Origin: Burkholderia cepacia GG4
Lineage (GTDB): Bacteria > Pseudomonadota > Gammaproteobacteria > Burkholderiales > Burkholderiaceae
DNA length: 64,000 nt
Reading direction: 5' to 3'
Assembly (NCBI RefSeq): GCF_000292915.1
Contig: NC_018514.1
Location: forward strand, 868,001-932,000
Below are positions 8,859-17,870 of the stretch, piece by piece. How positions within the stretch are numbered: the stretch's first letter is position 1; each line of letters opens with the position of its first letter. Made by a program: the position numbers and the translations under genes. The notes beneath the pieces were generated by a model that had not been told where the DNA came from, searched no databases, and saw only the letters and a list, made by a program, of their open reading frames with translations.

Positions 8859-9705
8859 TCAGGCCGCGTTCGGCTCTGCGTTGGGTCCGTTCGTGCCGTC
8901 GCGCAGGGCCGGCAGCGGCTCGACCTTGCCGACGATGAACAGGTACGACAGCGCGCCGACCACGCACAGCGCGCCGGCGACGGCGAGCGGTACGGCGAAC
9001 GAGCCCTTCGTGATCGACAGCATCACGCCCGTGAACGTCGTGATGAAGATGCCCGCGAGATTGCCTGCGAAGTTCCGGATGCCGCCCAGCGACGCGACGT
9101 GCGCGGGCGTCGGCGCGACTTCGCCGACCAGCGTCCACACGTTCGCACCGGCGAACGACAGGCTGGCATAGGCGAGCGCGAACAGCGCGAGGCAGGCCCA
9201 GACGTTCTCGACGAACGCGGACAGCGCGATCGACGATGACAGCAGCATGCCGAGCACGAGGCAGGTCTTGCGCGCGGCGGTGGCGCTCCAGCCGCGCCGG
9301 AACAGGCGGTCCGACACGTAGCCGCCGAGCCAGCCGCCGGGAATCGCGAGCAGCGCGGGCAGCATGCCCCACGTACCGAGCGAGGCGAGCGAGAAGCCGC
9401 GCGATTGCAGCAGGTAGCTCGGGAACCACGTGATGAAGAAGTAGATCGCGAAGTTCAGGCAGAACAGGCCGATCATCATCCCCCACACGGTGCGGTAGCG
9501 GAACAGGTCGAGTCACGACACCTGCGGGCCGTCGGTTGCGCCCGCAACGGCCGGTGCGCCGCGCTGGGCCAGTAGTGCGTCGACGGCGTCCGGCGCGATC
9601 GCGCGATAGCGTTCCGGGTCGCGATAGATGAATCACCACGCGAGCGCCCACGCGATGCCGAGTGCGCCCGTGATCGCGAACGAGCCGCGCCAGCCGCGAC
9701 GCCGA
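8859..9705 (-). pseudogene. decayed MFS transporter (ExuT/galactonate-type), 5' end lost
   Basis: The open part (8859-9488, 209 residues) encodes the C-terminal half of an MFS sugar-acid transporter, with helices such as FCLNFAIYFFITWFPSYLL and a GGIRNFAGNLAGI motif. The same reading frame continues upstream through TGA at 9513-9515 and TGA at 9633-9635. Both interrupt otherwise good homology (QVS-stop-LDLFRYRTVWG and ALAW-stop-FIYRDPERY) at places where tryptophan is expected, so each looks like a TGG to TGA change. Upstream of about 9705 the similarity ends abruptly and a fragment of an unrelated regulator begins on the other strand. The N-terminal half is missing. Confidence 0.8.
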
Positions 9706-9966
9706 AGCCGCGGACCGCTCCTATATCGGCCTTGCGCGGGAGATTCACGCGATGGTGGCGACTGGCGCATTCGAAGCCGGCGCGCGGCTGCCGTCGGAGC
9801 GCAGCCTGGCCGACCAGTTCGGCGTGAGCCGCACGCAGGTGCGCGAGGCGATCATCGCGCTCGAGGTGCAGGGAATCGTCGAGGTGCGGGCCGGCTCGGG
9901 CATCTATGTGTCGGCGGCCGATGCCGCGCGCCCGGTGACGTTCGAGGTGCCGCGCGGTCCGGGCAG
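9702..9966 (+). pseudogene. truncated FadR-type GntR regulator
   Basis: Plus-strand sequence encodes a GntR winged-helix domain: RSYIGLAREIHAMVATGAFE, then GARLPSERSLADQFGVSRTQ, then the IVEVRAGSGIYVS wing. No start codon precedes the homologous region, because it begins at the junction with the MFS remnant. It stops making sense after VPRGPG at about 9966, so the ligand-binding FCD domain is gone. The intact FadR-type gene that follows ends at 9996, only 30 bp away. I interpret this as the remains of a regulator once divergent from the decayed transporter. Confidence 0.75.
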
Positions 9967-9995
9967 GCAACCTTCCGCTTCGCGCCGGGTGCCGT

Positions 9996-10727
9996 TCACG
10001 AACCTTCGAACAGCGCGACATTGGCGTCGTACGCGCGCTGCTGCCGGGCGTACGCGTCGTCGAGGTGCTCGTGCAGCGCACGTTCGGCCGCGTCGGCATC
10101 GTGACGTTCGAGTGCCTCGAGCAGCTTCTGGTGCTGTGCGAGCGTGACTTCGCCGACCACCGGGTCGCGCACGGTCACATGCCGCACGCGGTCGATCGGC
10201 GCGCGCACGATTTCGACGAGCTGCTGCACGCGCGGCAGCCGCGCGGCCGCGCTGACGGTCGCATGAAACGCGTTGTCGCACGCGATCGCGGCGACCGCGT
10301 TGCCGCGCGCGATCGCGCGCCGGTGCGCTTCCTGGATGTCGTGCAGCTGCTCGAGCTCGCGCGCGCTGATGATCTCGGCCGCGCGGCGGATCGCGGCGGT
10401 TTCCAGCACCTTGCGGATCAGGGCGCTCTCGGCGAACTGTTCGCGCTTCACCGGCGCGACGAAGGTGCCCGACTGCGCGGCGATCAGCACGAGTTCCTCG
10501 CGCGCAAGCTGCAGCAGGGCCTCGCGCACGGGCGTGCGCGACACGCCGAGCGCTTCGGCGATCGCACGTTCATAGATCACGTCGTTCGGGTGCAGCGTCA
10601 TCGTCACGATCGCGTCGCGCAGCAGCGCGTGAATCTGCACGGACAGCGCCTTCGAGCGGTCCAGCGCGAAGGCGGCAGGGATCAGGCGGGCGATGAAGGC
10701 GTCCTGGACGGTGGGTTCTGACTTCAT
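9996..10727 (-). CDS. GntR/FadR family regulator of the sugar-acid operon
   Basis: A 243-residue regulator with an N-terminal winged helix (about 20-85, ERAIAEALGVSRTPVREALL) and an all-helical FCD ligand domain (about 95-225). The FCD domain contains the usual metal-binding Asp/His positions (DNAFHATV and later AQHQKLLEALERHD). The start at 10727 (MKSEPTVQD) fits the family. An alternative at 10763 has a better GGAG upstream but adds an unconserved leader. It is divergent from the transporter and enzyme genes starting at 10992, and the shared intergenic region carries AT-rich palindromes of GntR operator type. It therefore probably represses that operon and itself. Confidence 0.85.
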   Translation of the reverse strand: MKSEPTVQDAFIARLIPAAFALDRSKALSVQIHALLRDAIVTMTLHPNDVIYERAIAEALGVSRTPVREALLQLAREELVLIAAQSGTFVAPVKREQFAESALIRKVLETAAIRRAAEIISARELEQLHDIQEAHRRAIARGNAVAAIACDNAFHATVSAAARLPRVQQLVEIVRAPIDRVRHVTVRDPVVGEVTLAQHQKLLEALERHDADAAERALHEHLDDAYARQQRAYDANVALFEGS

Positions 10728-10802
10728 AAATCGGCAAGAGGGTGGCAGGCAGCTGGCACGCATGCGCGCCGCACTCCGATGCGGGCGGGCAGGTACCGGT
10801 CG

Positions 10803-10816
10803 ATCAGTATATTAGT
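10803..10816. promoter_or_regulatory. degenerate second operator for the FadR-type regulator
   Basis: ATCAGTATATTAGT matches 11 of 14 positions of the core ACTAATATATTAGT of the perfect palindrome at 10921-10940. It lies about 75 bp upstream of the regulator start, so it is placed for autoregulation. Confidence 0.5.
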
Positions 10817-10889
10817 GCACGAATCGTTTTCGGCAGGTCGCACGGCAATTCGATAGGCCGGCCCGGTCCTGACGGACGGGTTTACCCCG

Positions 10890-10918
10890 GTGACGACGGC
10901 AGGCTGCATCTCTATAAT
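10890..10918 (+). promoter_or_regulatory. sigma-70-type promoter of the sugar-acid operon
   Basis: A perfect TATAAT at 10913-10918 is spaced 17 bp from GTGACG (10890-10895), which matches TTGACA at four of six positions. The predicted transcription start falls inside the palindromic operator that begins at 10921. Confidence 0.7.
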
Positions 10919-10920
10919 CG

Positions 10921-10940
10921 CCAACTAATATATTAGTTGG
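10921..10940. promoter_or_regulatory. perfect 20-bp palindromic operator
   Basis: CCAACTAATATATTAGTTGG is a perfect inverted repeat in a region otherwise rich in G and C. It directly follows the -10 element, a position where a bound GntR/FadR repressor would block initiation. The inducer is probably the sugar acid or an intermediate of the downstream pathway; this is inference. Confidence 0.75.
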
Positions 10941-10991
10941 CCGGCTTGTGAAGGAAAGCACGGCCGGCGACCATCCCCTCAGGAGACAGGC

Positions 10992-12305
10992 ATGCATATC
11001 GAAGATTCCGCCGGACCACGCCAGACGGCCCATGCCCCGGCGGCCGCGCCAACCGCCGTGCGCTGGCGGATTTTCTGGCTGCTGCTGTTGCTGTCGTCGA
11101 TCAATTACATCGATCGCGCGTCGCTGTCGGTCGCGCTGCCGATCATCTCGACCGAATTCAGCCTGTCGCCAGCGATGGAGGGCGTGTTGCTGAGCGCGTT
11201 CTTCTGGACCTACGCGCTGATGCAGATTCCGAGCGGGCTGCTGGTCGACCGCTTCAAGGCGCGCACGATCGTCGGCCTCGCCACGATCGGGTGGGGCGCA
11301 TGCCAGGCGGTCGCGGCCGCCTGCTTCAGCTGGGTGCCGCTGCTGCTGACGCGGCTCGGGCTCGGCATCGCCGAATCGCCGATCATGCCCGCCGGCGCGA
11401 AGCTCGCGGGCTCGTGGCTCACACCGTCCGAACGCGGTCGCGGCGCGGCGCTGCTCGACGGCGGTGCGCCGCTCGGCTCGGCGTGCGGCGCGATCATCAT
11501 CACCGCGCTGATCGCAGGCCTCGGCTCGTGGCGGCTGGCCTTCGTCGTCGCGGGCGTGGGCACGATCGTGGTCGGCACCGCGGCGTGGTGGTACATCCGC
11601 AATCACCCGTCGGAGCATGCGGGCGTGAATGCGGCCGAACTGGAGCACGTGACCGCGCATGCGGCGGCGGCGCGCACGGGCGAGCCGAAGCCGAGCGTGC
11701 CGTTCCGCGAACTGCTGCGCGACCGCTCCGTGCTGTTCATGTTCGCGAGCTGGGCCTGCTACAACAGCGTGTTCTACGGGCTGATGACGTGGATGCCGAG
11801 CTACCTGCACAAGGCGCACGGCTTCGACCTGAAGCAGATGGGCGGCGCGACGTTCATCATCTTCATGTGCGGCTTCATTGGCGAGCTGTTCGGCGGCTGG
11901 GTCGCCGACAAATGGCGCGCGGCCGGCGGCGCCCCGAACCGCGTGATGCGCTCGATGTTCTCGGTCGCGGGTTTCGTCTCCGCCGCGGCGATTCTCGCGG
12001 TGAGCTTCGCGACGGGGCTCGTCAGCGTCGTCGTGCTGCTGTCGATCGCGCTGTTCTTCATTCGCTGGTGCGGGATGTTCTGGGGCGTGCCCGCCACGCT
12101 CGGCGGCCAGTCCCGTGCGGGCCTGCTGGCCGGTGCGATGAACTTCAGCGGCAACATCGTCGGCGTCATCGTGCCGATCCTGATCGGCCTCATCGTGCAA
12201 TTCACCGGCACCTATTTCCTCGCGCTGATGTTCTTCGTCGTGGCCGCATTCGGCCTGGCGGTCTGCGCGAGCCTCATCGACTACCGCGACCGCGGCCTCG
12301 ACTGA
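10992..12305 (+). CDS. MFS sugar-acid transporter (hexuronate/galactonate/glucarate type)
   Basis: A 437-residue inner-membrane protein with about 12 hydrophobic helices. It carries the ExuT/GudP/DgoT family signature: NYIDRASLSVALP in helix 1, RFKARTIVG between helices 2 and 3, and GLGIAESPIMPAGAKL. The family imports sugar acids with protons. It starts at ATG 10992, preceded by AGGAGA, and leads an operon with two dehydratases and an aldehyde dehydrogenase. That context makes a C5 or C6 aldonate or aldarate the probable substrate. The decayed transporter at 8859-9705 is from the same family. Confidence 0.85.
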   Translation: MHIEDSAGPRQTAHAPAAAPTAVRWRIFWLLLLLSSINYIDRASLSVALPIISTEFSLSPAMEGVLLSAFFWTYALMQIPSGLLVDRFKARTIVGLATIGWGACQAVAAACFSWVPLLLTRLGLGIAESPIMPAGAKLAGSWLTPSERGRGAALLDGGAPLGSACGAIIITALIAGLGSWRLAFVVAGVGTIVVGTAAWWYIRNHPSEHAGVNAAELEHVTAHAAAARTGEPKPSVPFRELLRDRSVLFMFASWACYNSVFYGLMTWMPSYLHKAHGFDLKQMGGATFIIFMCGFIGELFGGWVADKWRAAGGAPNRVMRSMFSVAGFVSAAAILAVSFATGLVSVVVLLSIALFFIRWCGMFWGVPATLGGQSRAGLLAGAMNFSGNIVGVIVPILIGLIVQFTGTYFLALMFFVVAAFGLAVCASLIDYRDRGLD

Positions 12306-12336
12306 TGCCCGTCGCCTGATCCAACCGGAAACCACC

Positions 12337-13911
12337 ATGTCGTCCCTTTCCATCGAAACCCAGCCGGCGCCGGCCGTGCCGCGCGCGCGCACGATCCGGC
12401 TCCATCCCGACGACGACGTCGTCGTCGTCGTCGAACAGCTCGTGGGCGGCACGCGCATCGACGACGAAGGCGTGACCGTCGCCGGGCTGATCCCGGCCGG
12501 CCACAAGGTCGCGACGCGCGCGCTCGACGCCGGTGCACCCGTGCGTCGCTACGGCCAGATCATCGGCTTCGCGAGCCAGCCGATCCGGCCCGGCCAGCAC
12601 GTCCATACGCACAACCTCGACATGGGCGAGTTCGCGCGGGACTACGCGTTCGGCGCAGGCGCGCATGTAACCGATTTCGTGCCCGACGTGCAGCGTGCGA
12701 CCTTCGACGGCATCGTGCGCGAGGATGGCCGGGTCGCCACCCGCAATTACATCGGCATCCTGACCTCCGTGAACTGCTCGGCGACGGTGGCGCGTGCGAT
12801 CGCCGATCATTTCCGCCGGGACATCCATCCGGATGCGCTCGCCGCGTATCCGAACGTCGACGGCGTCGTCGCGCTGACGCATGGAGTCGGCTGCGCGGTC
12901 GACCCTGACGGCGACGCGCTCGCGATCCTGCAGCGCACGCTCGGTGGCTACGCGTGCCACCCGAATTTCGCGTCGGTGCTCGTGATCGGGCTCGGCTGCG
13001 AAACCAACCAGATCCCGCGCTTGCTCGAGACGCAGGGGCTGGCCGAGCACGCGCGGCTGCGCACCTTCACGATCCAGGACAGCGGCGGCACGCGCAAGAC
13101 GATCGAGAAGGGCATCGCGCTCGTCGAGTCGATGCTCGCTGCCGCGAACGACGTGCGGCGCGAGCCGGTGAGCGCGAGCCACCTGACGGTCGGCCTGCAG
13201 TGCGGCGGCTCCGACGGCTATTCGGGCATCACCGCGAATCCGGTGCTCGGCGCGGCGGTCGACCTGCTCGTGCGTCACGGCGGCACGGCGATCCTGTCCG
13301 AGACGCCGGAAATCTACGGCGCCGAGCACCTGCTCACGCGCCGCGCGGTGTCGCGCGATGTGGGCGAGAAGCTCGTTGCGCGGATCCGCTGGTGGGAGGA
13401 CTACTGCGCGCGCCATCATGCGGCGATGAACAACAATCCGTCGGCCGGCAACAAGGCCGGCGGGCTCACGACCGTACTGGAGAAATCGCTCGGCGGCATC
13501 GCGAAGGCCGGCAGCACGAATCTCGTCGACGTCTACGAGTATGCGATGCCGGTGCGCGCGAAAGGGCTCGTGTTCATGGACACGCCCGGCTACGACCCGA
13601 TCTCGGCGACCGGCCAGGTCGCGGGCGGCGCGAACCTGATCTGCTTCACGACGGGCCGCGGCTCCGCGTATGGATGCGCGCCGACTCCGTCGCTGAAGCT
13701 TGCGACCAACAGCGCGCTGTGGCGCCGCCAGGCGGACGACATCGACCTGAACTGCGGCGACGTGCTCGACGGCGGTGCGCGCATCGACGCGCTCGGCGCG
13801 ACGCTGTTCCGGATGATGCTCGACGCCGCATCGGGCCACGCGACGCGCAGCGAGCTGCACGGCTACGGACAGAACGAATTCGTGCCCTGGCAGATCGGCG
13901 CCATCACCTGA
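12337..13911 (+). CDS. GarD/UxaA family sugar-acid dehydratase
   Basis: The 524-residue protein has the size of E. coli galactarate dehydratase GarD (523). It has an N-terminal SAF-like domain (about 15-95) and the UxaA/GarD catalytic region, with conserved LTHGVGCA, GLGCETNQ and QCGGSDGYSGITANPVLG. Enzymes of this family dehydrate galactarate, altronate or related acids with iron. It follows the transporter by 31 bp and precedes a DapA-family dehydratase, consistent with sugar acid going to keto-deoxy acid and on to alpha-ketoglutarate semialdehyde. The exact substrate cannot be fixed from sequence, so I do not assign garD as the symbol. Confidence 0.82.
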   Translation: MSSLSIETQPAPAVPRARTIRLHPDDDVVVVVEQLVGGTRIDDEGVTVAGLIPAGHKVATRALDAGAPVRRYGQIIGFASQPIRPGQHVHTHNLDMGEFARDYAFGAGAHVTDFVPDVQRATFDGIVREDGRVATRNYIGILTSVNCSATVARAIADHFRRDIHPDALAAYPNVDGVVALTHGVGCAVDPDGDALAILQRTLGGYACHPNFASVLVIGLGCETNQIPRLLETQGLAEHARLRTFTIQDSGGTRKTIEKGIALVESMLAAANDVRREPVSASHLTVGLQCGGSDGYSGITANPVLGAAVDLLVRHGGTAILSETPEIYGAEHLLTRRAVSRDVGEKLVARIRWWEDYCARHHAAMNNNPSAGNKAGGLTTVLEKSLGGIAKAGSTNLVDVYEYAMPVRAKGLVFMDTPGYDPISATGQVAGGANLICFTTGRGSAYGCAPTPSLKLATNSALWRRQADDIDLNCGDVLDGGARIDALGATLFRMMLDAASGHATRSELHGYGQNEFVPWQIGAIT

Positions 13912-13942
13912 CCTCAATTTTTCGCAGCAAGGAGTTTCACCG

Positions 13943-14875
13943 ATGCAATCGAGCCTTTCAGCCGCCGGCTATCGCGGCGTGTTTCCGGTCGTCCCGACGA
14001 TCTTCACCGACGACGGCCGCCTCGACCTCGACGGACAGCGCCGCTGCGTCGATTTCATGATCGACGCGGGCTCTGACGGCCTGTGCGTGCTCGCGAATTT
14101 CTCCGAGCAGTTCTCGCTGGCCGACGACGAGCGCGACACCGTGATGCGCTGCGTGCTGGAGCACGTGGCGGGCCGGGTGCCGGTGATCGTCACGACGTCG
14201 CATTTCGGCACGACGGTATGTGCGCAGCGCAGCCGTCGCGCGCAGGATGCGGGCGCCGCGATGGTGATGGTGATGCCGCCCTATCATGGCGCGACGTTTC
14301 GCGCGAGCGAGACGGCGATCGTCGAGTTCTTCCGCACCGTGTCCGATGCGATCGACATCCCGATCATGATCCAGGACGCGCCGGCGAGCGGCACGCACCT
14401 GCCTGCCGCGCTGCTCGCGCGGATGGCCATCGAGATTCCGAACGTGTCGTACTTCAAGATCGAGGTGCCGCAGGCGGCCGCGAAACTGCGCGAACTGATC
14501 GCGCTCGGCGGCGACGCGATCGTCGGACCCTGGGACGGTGAAGAGGCGATCACGCTGATGGCCGATCTCGAAGCCGGTGCGACGGGGGCGATGACGGGCG
14601 GCGCGTATCCCGACGGCATTCGTATGATCGTCGATGCGTGGCGGGCCGGCGACGCCGCAGAAGCGGAGCGCCAGTACCAGCGCTGGCTGCCGCTGATCAA
14701 TCACGAGAACCGGCAAGGCGGCATCGCGACTGCCAAGGCGCTGATGAAGGCGGGCGGCGTGATCGCGTCGGACGCCGTGCGTCATCCGCTGCCGGCGATG
14801 CACCCGGCTACGCGCGAAAGCCTGCTGCGGATCGCGCGGCCGCTCGATCCGCTCGTGCTGCGCTGGGGTCGCTGA
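13943..14875 (+). CDS. DapA-family keto-deoxy sugar acid dehydratase
   Basis: A 310-residue TIM-barrel protein of the dihydrodipicolinate synthase superfamily with Schiff-base lysine K172 (SYFKIEVP). Motifs GSDGLCVLANFSEQF, MPPYHGATF and MIQDAPASG closely resemble, from memory, the L-2-keto-3-deoxyarabonate dehydratase of Azospirillum. That enzyme yields alpha-ketoglutarate semialdehyde. The alternative, 5-keto-4-deoxyglucarate dehydratase, gives the same product and fits the GarD-type neighbour better. Either way the product feeds the next gene, a semialdehyde dehydrogenase. An AAGGAG ribosome binding site precedes ATG 13943. Confidence 0.82.
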   Translation: MQSSLSAAGYRGVFPVVPTIFTDDGRLDLDGQRRCVDFMIDAGSDGLCVLANFSEQFSLADDERDTVMRCVLEHVAGRVPVIVTTSHFGTTVCAQRSRRAQDAGAAMVMVMPPYHGATFRASETAIVEFFRTVSDAIDIPIMIQDAPASGTHLPAALLARMAIEIPNVSYFKIEVPQAAAKLRELIALGGDAIVGPWDGEEAITLMADLEAGATGAMTGGAYPDGIRMIVDAWRAGDAAEAERQYQRWLPLINHENRQGGIATAKALMKAGGVIASDAVRHPLPAMHPATRESLLRIARPLDPLVLRWGR

Positions 14876-14924
14876 GATTGCGGGGCCGCCGGGCGGCCAG
14901 CGATGTCGCGGCGGCAGGATTGGC

Positions 14925-14950
14925 CGATTCAAACGATTCAAACGATTCAA
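14925..14950 (+). repeat. 9-bp tandem repeat before the dehydrogenase start
   Basis: CGATTCAAA occurs twice and then as CGATTCAA, 2.9 tandem copies, ending 12 bp before ATG 14963. It occupies the leader between two co-transcribed genes. Copy-number slippage could alter spacing to the ribosome binding site (CGAGGA), but no effect can be shown from sequence. Confidence 0.6.
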
Positions 14951-14962
14951 CGAGGACGATTC

Positions 14963-16546
14963 ATGCAGATTTCCGGCGCTTCCCTGATCGGTCGACGCAG
15001 CGTTGCCGGCGCGGCCGGGTTCCAGGCGATCGATCCGGCCACCGGTGCCGCGCTCGATCCCGTGTTCGGCCGCGCGTCGGCACCGGATGTCGACGCGGCA
15101 TGCACGCTGGCGTCGCAAGCGTTCGATGACTATCGCGGCAGGACGCTCGATGAGCGCGCCACCTTGCTCGATACCATCGCCGATCGGGTGCTGGCACTCG
15201 GCGACACGCTGATCACGCGCTGCGTGGCGGAAAGCGGCCTGCCACGCGCGCGCGTCGAAGGCGAGCGCGCACGCACGGTCGCGCAACTGCGGATGTTTGC
15301 GCAGGTGGTGCGGGACGGCACGTTCCTCGGCGCCCGCATCGATCCGGCGCAACCCGACCGGCAACCGCTACCGCGCGCGGACCTGCGTCTGCAGAACGTC
15401 GCGCTCGGTCCGGTCGCGGTGTTCGGCGCGAGCAATTTTCCGCTGGCGTTCTCGGTGGCGGGCGGCGATACCGCGTCGGCGCTGGCGGCCGGGTGCCCCG
15501 TGGTGGTGAAGGCCCATCCGGCCCATCCGGGCACGTCGGCGCTGGTCGGGCACGCCATCCGCGAGGCTGTCGACGCATGCGGGATGCCGGACGGCACGTT
15601 CTCGCTGCTGTTCGACGACGGCTACGAAGTCGGCGCGGCGCTGGTGCGTCACCCGCGCATCCAGGCGGTGGGTTTCACCGGGTCGCGCGCAGGCGGCGTC
15701 GCGTTGATGACGCTCGCCGCCGCCCGGCCGCAGCCGATTCCCGTGTACGCGGAGATGAGCAGCGTGAATCCGGTGCTGCTGTTTGCGCACGCGCTCGAAG
15801 CACGTGCGGAAGCGATCGGCCGCGCGTTCGCCGCATCGCTGACGCTCGGCACCGGCCAGTTCTGCACGAACCCGGGGCTGGTTCTCGGCGTCGACGGTCC
15901 GGCGCTGCGGCGTTTCGAGGCGAGCGCCGCCGCGACGCTGGCCGGGTTGCCCGCAACCGCGATGCTGACGCCGGGCATCCATGCCGCGTACGACGCGGCG
16001 GTCGAGCGGCTCGCGGCACATGCGGGCGTCGAACGGCTCGCGCATGGCGCGACGACCGGCGACATCCGTCATGCGGGCCGCGCGGCGCTGTTCGCGACAC
16101 GGGCGGAAGATTTTGCGCGGCACGCTGAACTGCACGACGAAGTGTTCGGCCCCGCGTCGCTCGTCGTGCGGTGCCGGGATCTCGATGCGATGTACGCGCT
16201 CATCGAGCAGCTCGACGGGCAACTCACGGTGGCGCTGCACCTGGACGAGCGCGATCGCGATGGCGCGCGCTCGTTCATGCCGCTGCTAGAGCGGCGTGCC
16301 GGACGAATTCTCGTGAACGGTTTCGGTACGGGTGTCGAGGTCGCGCATGCGATGGTGCACGGCGGACCCTATCCGGCGACGTCGGACGGCCGCTCGACGT
16401 CGGTCGGCAGCGTCGCGATCGGCCGGTTCCTGCGGCCTGTCTGCTATCAGGATGTTCCGGACGTGTTGTTGCCCGCTGCACTGCGTGACGGCAATCCGCT
16501 GAACGTGCCGCGCAGCATCGACGGAAGGCTCGGCGTGCGTGAGTGA
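14963..16546 (+). CDS. alpha-ketoglutarate semialdehyde dehydrogenase (NADP-type ALDH)
   Basis: The 527-residue protein oxidises alpha-ketoglutarate semialdehyde (2,5-dioxovalerate) to alpha-ketoglutarate, the last step of oxidative pentose and aldarate pathways. Aldehyde dehydrogenase residues are all present: N158 ([10 protein letters not shown]), K183 (VVKAHP), E264 (YAEMSSVNP) and C301 ([10 protein letters not shown]). Length and motifs fit the KGSADH subgroup. ATG 14963 was chosen over the in-frame 14903 start, which would translate the tandem repeat. It is the last gene of the regulon that begins at 10992. Confidence 0.88.
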   Translation: MQISGASLIGRRSVAGAAGFQAIDPATGAALDPVFGRASAPDVDAACTLASQAFDDYRGRTLDERATLLDTIADRVLALGDTLITRCVAESGLPRARVEGERARTVAQLRMFAQVVRDGTFLGARIDPAQPDRQPLPRADLRLQNVALGPVAVFGASNFPLAFSVAGGDTASALAAGCPVVVKAHPAHPGTSALVGHAIREAVDACGMPDGTFSLLFDDGYEVGAALVRHPRIQAVGFTGSRAGGVALMTLAAARPQPIPVYAEMSSVNPVLLFAHALEARAEAIGRAFAASLTLGTGQFCTNPGLVLGVDGPALRRFEASAAATLAGLPATAMLTPGIHAAYDAAVERLAAHAGVERLAHGATTGDIRHAGRAALFATRAEDFARHAELHDEVFGPASLVVRCRDLDAMYALIEQLDGQLTVALHLDERDRDGARSFMPLLERRAGRILVNGFGTGVEVAHAMVHGGPYPATSDGRSTSVGSVAIGRFLRPVCYQDVPDVLLPAALRDGNPLNVPRSIDGRLGVRE

Positions 16547-16736
16547 AGGGGGGCGTGACGGGCGAAGCGACGCTCGCTTGGGCGGTCACGTGCAATGCGT
16601 GCTTTCGCCTGATCATTCGCGGAACCGGCGCCGTCGAACGATCGCTACGCATTTGTACGGCTTGTTCCAATTGCACGGCATTGTTTTTTGTGGTCTCGTT
16701 GCACGATAACGCGTCGACGCCAAAAAGGACGGTCGA

Positions 16737-17870
16737 ATGCAGTCGGGCTATTCATACGGGGTCCCATTGTTCAGGGGAATTGACGCGCGTCGGCGCGGGT
16801 TTCGTGCTGTCCGGCGATTGCAGCGATGGCTCGTCCTGTTGACGCTGGGCTTGCTGTGCGTGCCCGTATTGGCCACCTCTCCCGAGACTCTCAGCGATAG
16901 CGTGTTGCGTGTGCTCGCGTGGCCCGGCTATGCGGACCGCGACATCGTCAACGCGTTTGAGACGCAATTTCACGTGCGTGTCGAGGTGACGTTCGTCGAT
17001 TCCGACGAAGCGCTGTGGACCCGCATGCACAGCGCGTCGCCGCCGCCGTACGACGTGCTCGCGGCCAACACGGCCGAGATCCAGCGCTATGCGCGCGACG
17101 GCCTGCTCGCACCGATCGACCTGTCGCGCATTCCGAATCGCCGGCGGCAGCTGCCGAATTTCCAGCAACTCGCGACGATCGGCGGCCTCGTGCACAACGG
17201 TTCGACGTACGCGATTCCGTTCACGTATTCGTCGATGGGCCTGATTTACGATCGCAAGCAGGTTCCGGCCGCGCCGCGCTCGATGCTGGAACTCTGGAAC
17301 CCGCGCTATCGCGGCAAGGTGCTCGATTTCAACAGTGCGCAGCACAATTTCTCCTTCACCGCACTTGCGCTCGGTTATCCCGATCCGTTCCACTTGTCCC
17401 CCACGCAAACGCTTGCCGTCACGCACAAGCTGATCGACCTGCGACGCAACCTGCTCACGTATTACACGCTGCCGGAAGAAGCGACCGCGCTGTTCGTCCA
17501 GCATCGCGCGGCGCTGATGTTCGGCAACTACGGCACGCAGCAGGTCGAGCAGCTGCGCCGCGCCGGCGCGGATGTCGGCTACGTGATTCCGGACGAAGGT
17601 GCGCTCGCATGGCTCGACTGCTGGGGCGTCACGCGCGGCGCGGAGCGTCCCGAGCTCGCGTTCGCATGGATCAACTACATGCTTGAACCGGCGATCGGCG
17701 CGCTGCTGACCGAGCGCCAGGGGCTCGCGAACACGCTCGAACCGCCGCCCGGTCTCGAGGCCGGGCACCAGCACCTCGTCTGGCTCCAGCCGGTCGAGGA
17801 CATCGCGCGGCGCGAGTTGCTGTGGGGCCGCATCGTCTCGGGCGACCGACCGGAGCGATTCGGAAAATGA
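16737..17870 (+). CDS. PotD-like periplasmic substrate-binding protein
   Basis: A 377-residue extracellular solute-binding protein of the spermidine/putrescine (PotD/PotF) type. It has a long basic leader and a hydrophobic stretch (LVLLTLGLLCVPVLA) as signal sequence. A typical LRVLAWPGYADRDIVNAFE opening is followed by FTYSSMGLIYDRKQV and a late GALAWLDCWGVTRGA segment. No ABC permease or ATPase gene is nearby. Instead the stop overlaps the start of a membrane diguanylate cyclase in ATGA. This points to a sensory rather than transport role, as for V. cholerae NspS, which works with the c-di-GMP enzyme MbaA. Confidence 0.85.
   Translation: MQSGYSYGVPLFRGIDARRRGFRAVRRLQRWLVLLTLGLLCVPVLATSPETLSDSVLRVLAWPGYADRDIVNAFETQFHVRVEVTFVDSDEALWTRMHSASPPPYDVLAANTAEIQRYARDGLLAPIDLSRIPNRRRQLPNFQQLATIGGLVHNGSTYAIPFTYSSMGLIYDRKQVPAAPRSMLELWNPRYRGKVLDFNSAQHNFSFTALALGYPDPFHLSPTQTLAVTHKLIDLRRNLLTYYTLPEEATALFVQHRAALMFGNYGTQQVEQLRRAGADVGYVIPDEGALAWLDCWGVTRGAERPELAFAWINYMLEPAIGALLTERQGLANTLEPPPGLEAGHQHLVWLQPVEDIARRELLWGRIVSGDRPERFGK

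Noticed and set aside
9752..10147. Intact 131-residue GntR protein
   Set aside because: Only the first 70 residues are GntR-like; the rest reads into the 3' end of the opposite FadR-type gene and is Arg-rich noise. I call it a truncated pseudogene instead.
14925..14950. Possible CRISPR-like repeat
   Set aside because: Units are 9 bp, contiguous and without spacers, so it is a simple tandem repeat. No CRISPR array or cas gene is seen anywhere in the window.
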